This document shows positions 50,229 through 53,594 of a stretch of DNA of 53,594 bases, in pieces. Position 1 is the stretch's first letter; every line of letters begins with the position of its first letter. Below the pieces are notes generated by a model that was not told where the DNA came from, searched no databases, and was given only the letters and a program-made list of their open reading frames with translations. Source of the DNA: Chloroflexota bacterium. Its GTDB lineage: Bacteria > Chloroflexota > Anaerolineae > Aggregatilineales > Phototrophicaceae. The position numbers and the translations under genes were made by a program. The DNA lies in assembly GCA_026707225.1 (NCBI GenBank), contig JAPOXG010000106.1, positions 1 to 53,594 on the forward strand, written 5' to 3'.

Positions 50229-51659
50229 ATGGCAAGGTATGTCCCGCCCGCTTCGGCATTGGAATCTCCCGCCGCCCTGCTGAATTGGGCAAATGAAAAC
50301 GACGTAGTCGAGATTGATTTGCGCTTTGTCGATATTCGTGGCGTGCCACAGCACTTCAGCATGCCGATTCAGTCGGTCGACGAGGGCGCCTTTGAAGACG
50401 GCTTCGGCTTCGATGGCTCGAGCATCCAGGGATTCCAGGCGATCAACGAATCGGACATGATTCTGCTGGCGGACCTGAGCACGGCTTATGTCGATCCCTT
50501 CTTCAGCTACAACACGCTGGCTATGTACTGCGATGTGCACGACCCCATCAGCCGCGAACCTTACGCGCTGGATTCGCGCGGCGTCGCCAAACGCGCCGAA
50601 GCTTATCTGAACGGCTCCGATCTGGCCGATATCGCCTATTTCGGTCCGGAAGCCGAGTTCTTCATGTTCGACAATGTGCAATACAGCACCTCCGAAAACA
50701 GCAGCTTTTACCGCGTCGATTCCTTCGAAGGCGATTGGAACAGCGGCAACGAAGACCCGGCGCAGGGTCACATGAACCGCATCAAGATGGGTTACTTCCC
50801 GCTGTCGCCGCTGGACAAGACGCAAGACGTCCGCGCCGAGATGGTGCAGATGATGATTGATGTCGGCATGGAGGTCGAGGTGCATCACCACGAGGTGGGC
50901 GGCGCCGGGCAAGCCGAAATCGATTTGAAGTACGCGCCGCTGCTGCAAATGTCCGATATGATGGTGACCTACAAATACATCGTCAAGAATGTGGCGATGG
51001 CCAATGGCTTGCACGCCACCTTCATGCCCAAGCCGCTTTTTGAAGAGAACGGCTCCGGCATGCACGTGCACCAGTCATTGTGGAAAGACGGGGCGCCGCT
51101 CTTCGGTGGCGACATGTACGCCGGCTTGAGCCAAATGGCGCTCTGGTATATCGGCGGACTGATCAAACACGCCGCCGCGACCGCCGCCTTCACCAACCCG
51201 ATCACCAACAGCTATCGCCGCCTGGTGCCGGGTTACGAAGCGCCGGTCAACCTGATTTACTCGGCGCGCAACCGCTCCGCCGGCATCCGCATCCCCATGT
51301 ACAGCAACAATCCCAAAGCCAAACGCGTCGAGGCGCGCTGGCCCGATCCAGCCGCCAATCCCTATCTCTGCATGCCGGCGCTGTTGATGGCGGGCATCGA
51401 CGGCATCAAGAATCAGATTGACCCCGGCGAAGCGGCGACCGCCGACCTCTACGAGGGCGAGCATGACACGCCGGTGATGCCGGGCACGCTGGGCGACGCC
51501 TTGCGCGAGCTGGAAGCGAATCACGATTTCCTGCTCGAAGGCGGCGTCTTCAACGAAGCCTTCATCGAGAACTACATCGACTACAAGCAGGTCGAGGATC
51601 AGGACGCGGTGGCGATGCGCCCGCATCCCTACGAGTTCGAGTTGTACTTCAGCATTTAG
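50229..51659 (+). CDS. glnA: glutamine synthetase, type I
   Basis: A 476-aa GSI. Signature motifs are GFGFDGSSIQGF (latch region), IAYFGPEAEFFMF (metal Glu), EVHHHEVGGAGQAEID, NPITNSYRRLVPGYEAPVNL, NRSAGIRIP and RVEARWPDPAANPYLC. It condenses glutamate with ammonia using ATP and forms dodecamers. The usual adenylylation segment is changed: ADLYEGEHD keeps the Tyr but not the normal NLYDLPPEE context, so control by adenylylation is uncertain. AGAAGGAAG precedes the ATG. A strong terminator follows, so it is a single transcript. Confidence 0.96.
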   Translation: MARYVPPASALESPAALLNWANENDVVEIDLRFVDIRGVPQHFSMPIQSVDEGAFEDGFGFDGSSIQGFQAINESDMILLADLSTAYVDPFFSYNTLAMYCDVHDPISREPYALDSRGVAKRAEAYLNGSDLADIAYFGPEAEFFMFDNVQYSTSENSSFYRVDSFEGDWNSGNEDPAQGHMNRIKMGYFPLSPLDKTQDVRAEMVQMMIDVGMEVEVHHHEVGGAGQAEIDLKYAPLLQMSDMMVTYKYIVKNVAMANGLHATFMPKPLFEENGSGMHVHQSLWKDGAPLFGGDMYAGLSQMALWYIGGLIKHAAATAAFTNPITNSYRRLVPGYEAPVNLIYSARNRSAGIRIPMYSNNPKAKRVEARWPDPAANPYLCMPALLMAGIDGIKNQIDPGEAATADLYEGEHDTPVMPGTLGDALRELEANHDFLLEGGVFNEAFIENYIDYKQVEDQDAVAMRPHPYEFELYFSI

Positions 51660-51682
51660 CGGGGAAGTTTTCGCAAGCAAAG

Positions 51683-51707
51683 GCCACCTCAAGCAGGTGG
51701 CTTTTTT
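51683..51707 (+). terminator. rho-independent terminator of glnA
   Basis: GCCACCT-CAAGC-AGGTGGC, a perfect 7-bp stem followed by TTTTTT, 23 bases after the glnA stop. Confidence 0.92.
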
Positions 51708-51779
51708 ATCAGTACTTGTACGGTCTCGTTTGGACTTTATGTGAGATCGACATAGATTATTTTGCGATAAAGCGCCCGT

Positions 51780-52496
51780 TTATCCCGTAATGAGTGAACG
51801 CAAATTCGCGGCTAATTGCTTTAGACCAAACCAGTTTGGATCGTTCTCCATGAGAATACGAGGAGTGCGAGGTATTGTTCCATCCTCAAGCGCAATAGTA
51901 ACAGGCAAACAGACCCGCCAGTCGTCATACGCGCTCCGCCGAAGGGCGTTGTCTGTATCAGCGCCGTAGTATTGCTTGAGCCACTCGATCGCCTCTTGAT
52001 CCTCAATAAGGGGCAGCCCGCGATCAAGCGTTTTGCCTCGGAATATGGCATTTGACACATTACACAATAGAACATCAAAGTCGCCAACCTCATATCGGTC
52101 GTTATGTACTTTGGTAAAATTGCTGCGTGACTTATGACACTTCACCGAAAAATGAGGGGCTTTCGTTTTTCTTGTGCCTAGACTGAATTTCCCTCGTACA
52201 GCGTTCTTTGTCTCAGCTTTTAATCTGTCTCCAGTTCGAAGGTAAGTTATGCTTAAATCCTCATCGTATTTGCCCGGTTGAGGGTTGAGGTTTAACTTTT
52301 GAACATCCCAATCTCGCGGGTCCAGCGCTTGCCTTAGCACTGCCGCGCCTATGAATTCGGTAGCCTTTCCTCGAATCATCGGCAACACTTTTTGATCTTC
52401 CAAGATATCCAGCAGGTTTTCTCTTGGTATGTTATACGTTTCGCAGTATTCACGAATGCTAGCATAGACACGGAGCGCATCGTCGTGATTAGACAT
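51780..52496 (-). CDS. putative type II restriction endonuclease, PD-(D/E)XK
   Basis: A 238-aa protein encoded directly downstream of an adenine methyltransferase, with an eight-base overlap of start and stop. A catalytic core is readable: E47 in RGKATEFIGAAV, D80 in KYDEDLSITY and E95-x-K97 in RLKAETKNAV, the order expected for PD-(D/E)XK nucleases. I do not recognise a named enzyme. It would cut unmodified DNA at the site protected by its partner. The region is visibly richer in A and T than the rest of the window, a sign of transfer. No control protein gene is seen. Confidence 0.72.
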   Translation of the reverse strand: MSNHDDALRVYASIREYCETYNIPRENLLDILEDQKVLPMIRGKATEFIGAAVLRQALDPRDWDVQKLNLNPQPGKYDEDLSITYLRTGDRLKAETKNAVRGKFSLGTRKTKAPHFSVKCHKSRSNFTKVHNDRYEVGDFDVLLCNVSNAIFRGKTLDRGLPLIEDQEAIEWLKQYYGADTDNALRRSAYDDWRVCLPVTIALEDGTIPRTPRILMENDPNWFGLKQLAANLRSLITG

Positions 52497-53364
52497 AGTA
52501 GTTCCTTATGAAGAGTTCTCTACCTTTAGAGCGAACACCGCGAAATCCGTCTTTCAACTTGTGGCCGTTGCGCTGATCATCTGTGCGATTTATAGTGTAA
52601 TTCCACTGCTTATTGTCAACCGACTCAACCCACTCATACATCGACCAGACTTCAGGGTGATCGTCATACGTCAACAAGAACATAATGCGGCCAGCATTAC
52701 GTCTTAGACAATCCACAAGCCGCTCATGGTCGGCTTTACCAAAGGCACAGTTGTAGAATTTCTGCTGGTCTGCGTCATAATAAGGAGGGTCTACGAATGC
52801 AAAGGCACCATTTGGCAATGCGTCAATTACCTCCTCAAAGTCGAAGGAAGTTAGCTCTACACCTTGTAACTTGTCTGACACTGTTCGCAAGTGTGGGGGC
52901 CAGTTTTCCGGACGCATTGAGTATTTGCGTCCATAACCCCAATAACAGTTTTCGGGGCGCATAATTCCACTATAAGAGGTGCGGTTAAGGTAAAACCACC
53001 TGAACGCCCGTTCCAATCCATTAGTCGGTATATATTCGTTCTTGTAGTAGGCATGGTTTGCCTTCGTCGCGTCGACCCCGGTCAGCAAGCTTATTAGGTC
53101 TTCCACACGATCTCTTATCTGGCGCAGCGTATTGACTACATCAATATCTAGATCATTTAAGCTGGAGAATTCTGCGGAATCCTTGGCAAAGAATACGCTT
53201 GCACCGCCTGCGAACGGTTCGCAGTAATGCGTGTGCGAAGGTATTTCATCCAAAATAAGCTTTCTAGCATAGAATTTGCCGCCTGGATATCGAAAGGGAG
53301 AATTGGAGCGGTTAGAGCGTGGAAGCAAGGCGTCCCTTGCCAGAGGCGGTTTTGCAACAATCAT
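52489..53364 (-). CDS. D12-class DNA N6-adenine methyltransferase
   Basis: A 291-aa alpha-type (MethyltransfD12) enzyme. NSPFRYPGGKFYARKL (motif X region, 22-36), HYCEPFAGGASVFFA (AdoMet motif I, 47-60) and AFVDPPYYDADQQ (catalytic motif IV DPPY, 192-195) are in Dam/DpnM order. It methylates adenine in a short site, so it protects the host from the nuclease encoded next to it. AAAGGAGG lies seven bases before the ATG. It overlaps the nuclease gene by eight bases, giving an M-then-R order. Base composition is AT-richer than the neighbours. Confidence 0.92.
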   Translation of the reverse strand: MIVAKPPLARDALLPRSNRSNSPFRYPGGKFYARKLILDEIPSHTHYCEPFAGGASVFFAKDSAEFSSLNDLDIDVVNTLRQIRDRVEDLISLLTGVDATKANHAYYKNEYIPTNGLERAFRWFYLNRTSYSGIMRPENCYWGYGRKYSMRPENWPPHLRTVSDKLQGVELTSFDFEEVIDALPNGAFAFVDPPYYDADQQKFYNCAFGKADHERLVDCLRRNAGRIMFLLTYDDHPEVWSMYEWVESVDNKQWNYTINRTDDQRNGHKLKDGFRGVRSKGRELFIRNYYV

Positions 53365-53508
53365 CTATCAGCCTCCTTTATTTCCATTCTTTGCATATTA
53401 CCCCATCTTATCGAATTCTGATACCGCATACGCTTGCCGAAGGCAAACAAAGAGAGGGGCCCCGTCTATGATTTGAGGATTCGTGCCCGCAAACAGGACG
53501 GGCAAGTC

Positions 53509-53592
53509 TCAAAACTTCTGCGCGGCGAAGGGCGAGTTCGTCCAGTCGCTGTGCTCGTAGCCCGGCTCGGCATGACCGCCGATCGTATTCCA
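53509..53592 (-). CDS. partial protein C-terminus running off the right edge
   Basis: The last 27 codons of a minus-strand frame, WNTIGGHAEPGYEHSDW then TNSPFAAQKF and stop TGA, with GC-rich codon use matching the main genome. The rest is outside the window. The family is not recognised; the Trp- and His-rich end looks like a real protein terminus. Confidence 0.5.
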   Translation of the reverse strand, partial: WNTIGGHAEPGYEHSDWTNSPFAAQKF

Positions 53593-53594
53593 GG

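Noticed and set aside
50175..51071. A 298-codon open frame antisense to glnA
   Set aside because: Shadow of glnA; His/Val-rich with no recognisable domain.

Overview
The window is one 53.6-kb stretch of a fairly GC-rich bacterial chromosome, read here as a member of the Chloroflexota (probably Anaerolineae-like). That placement is an inference from gene content and style: an F420-type luciferase-family oxidoreductase, a very large class A penicillin-binding protein with a long hydrophilic N-terminus, LacI-regulated sugar loci, an NB-ARC/TPR protein, and Shine-Dalgarno-led ATG/GTG/TTG starts. No rRNA or other phylogenetic marker is present to prove it. Two tRNA genes (Lys-TTT, Gly-GCC) are present. 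I see no CRISPR array, prophage or intact insertion sequence.

Layout. 0.1-6.1 kb: glycosyltransferase, LLM oxidoreductase, FtsX-type permease, DinB protein and a zinc-phospholipase-like protein. 6.2-13.7 kb: sugar catabolism, with a Zn-dehydrogenase/Gfo-Idh pair divergent from a LacI regulator, then a cytoplasmic alpha-L-fucosidase, a fuconolactonase-like amidohydrolase and a second Zn-dehydrogenase (a likely L-fucose route). 13.7-18.5 kb: a methyltransferase-nuclease fusion, 6-phosphogluconate dehydrogenase and a CoA-transferase. 18.9-21.0 kb: a GH88 unsaturated glucuronyl hydrolase translationally coupled to a second LacI regulator. 21.1-27.0 kb: a minus-strand operon of Tat-exported sugar-binding protein, two permeases, a strongly divergent GroEL-like chaperonin and a phytanoyl-CoA-dioxygenase-family protein, divergent from a ThDP enzyme (27.3-29.0 kb). 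29.0-33.5 kb: a decayed RAYT transposase, tRNA-Lys, an NB-ARC/TPR protein, a small hypothetical protein and tRNA-Gly. 33.8-39.5 kb: penicillin-binding protein, FkbM-type methyltransferase with an upstream in-frame stop, and a GT4 glycosyltransferase. 39.8-43.9 kb: two paralogous small orphan genes, hemD, hemC and an L,D-transpeptidase. 44.3-50 kb: SDR epimerase and lactonase, a marR-drrA-drrB efflux operon and a glutaminyl cyclase. 50.2-53.4 kb: glnA with a clear terminator, then an AT-richer type II restriction-modification pair. A partial gene runs off the right edge.

Two dispersed repeat families occupy the intergenic DNA. One is a REP-like palindrome (GGGCGA...TCGCCC) mostly arranged as inverted doublets with outward TGTAGG/CCTACA ends, like REPINs. 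The RAYT pseudogene sits between two halves of such a doublet. The other is a CACAGAGG-rich repeat of about 45 bp.

The item that most deserves follow-up is the divergent chaperonin at 21926-23584. It keeps the GroEL equatorial frame and two nucleotide-site aspartates but has lost the D398-equivalent catalytic Asp, the recognisable substrate/GroES-binding motifs and the GGM tail, and it is embedded in a sugar-uptake operon.
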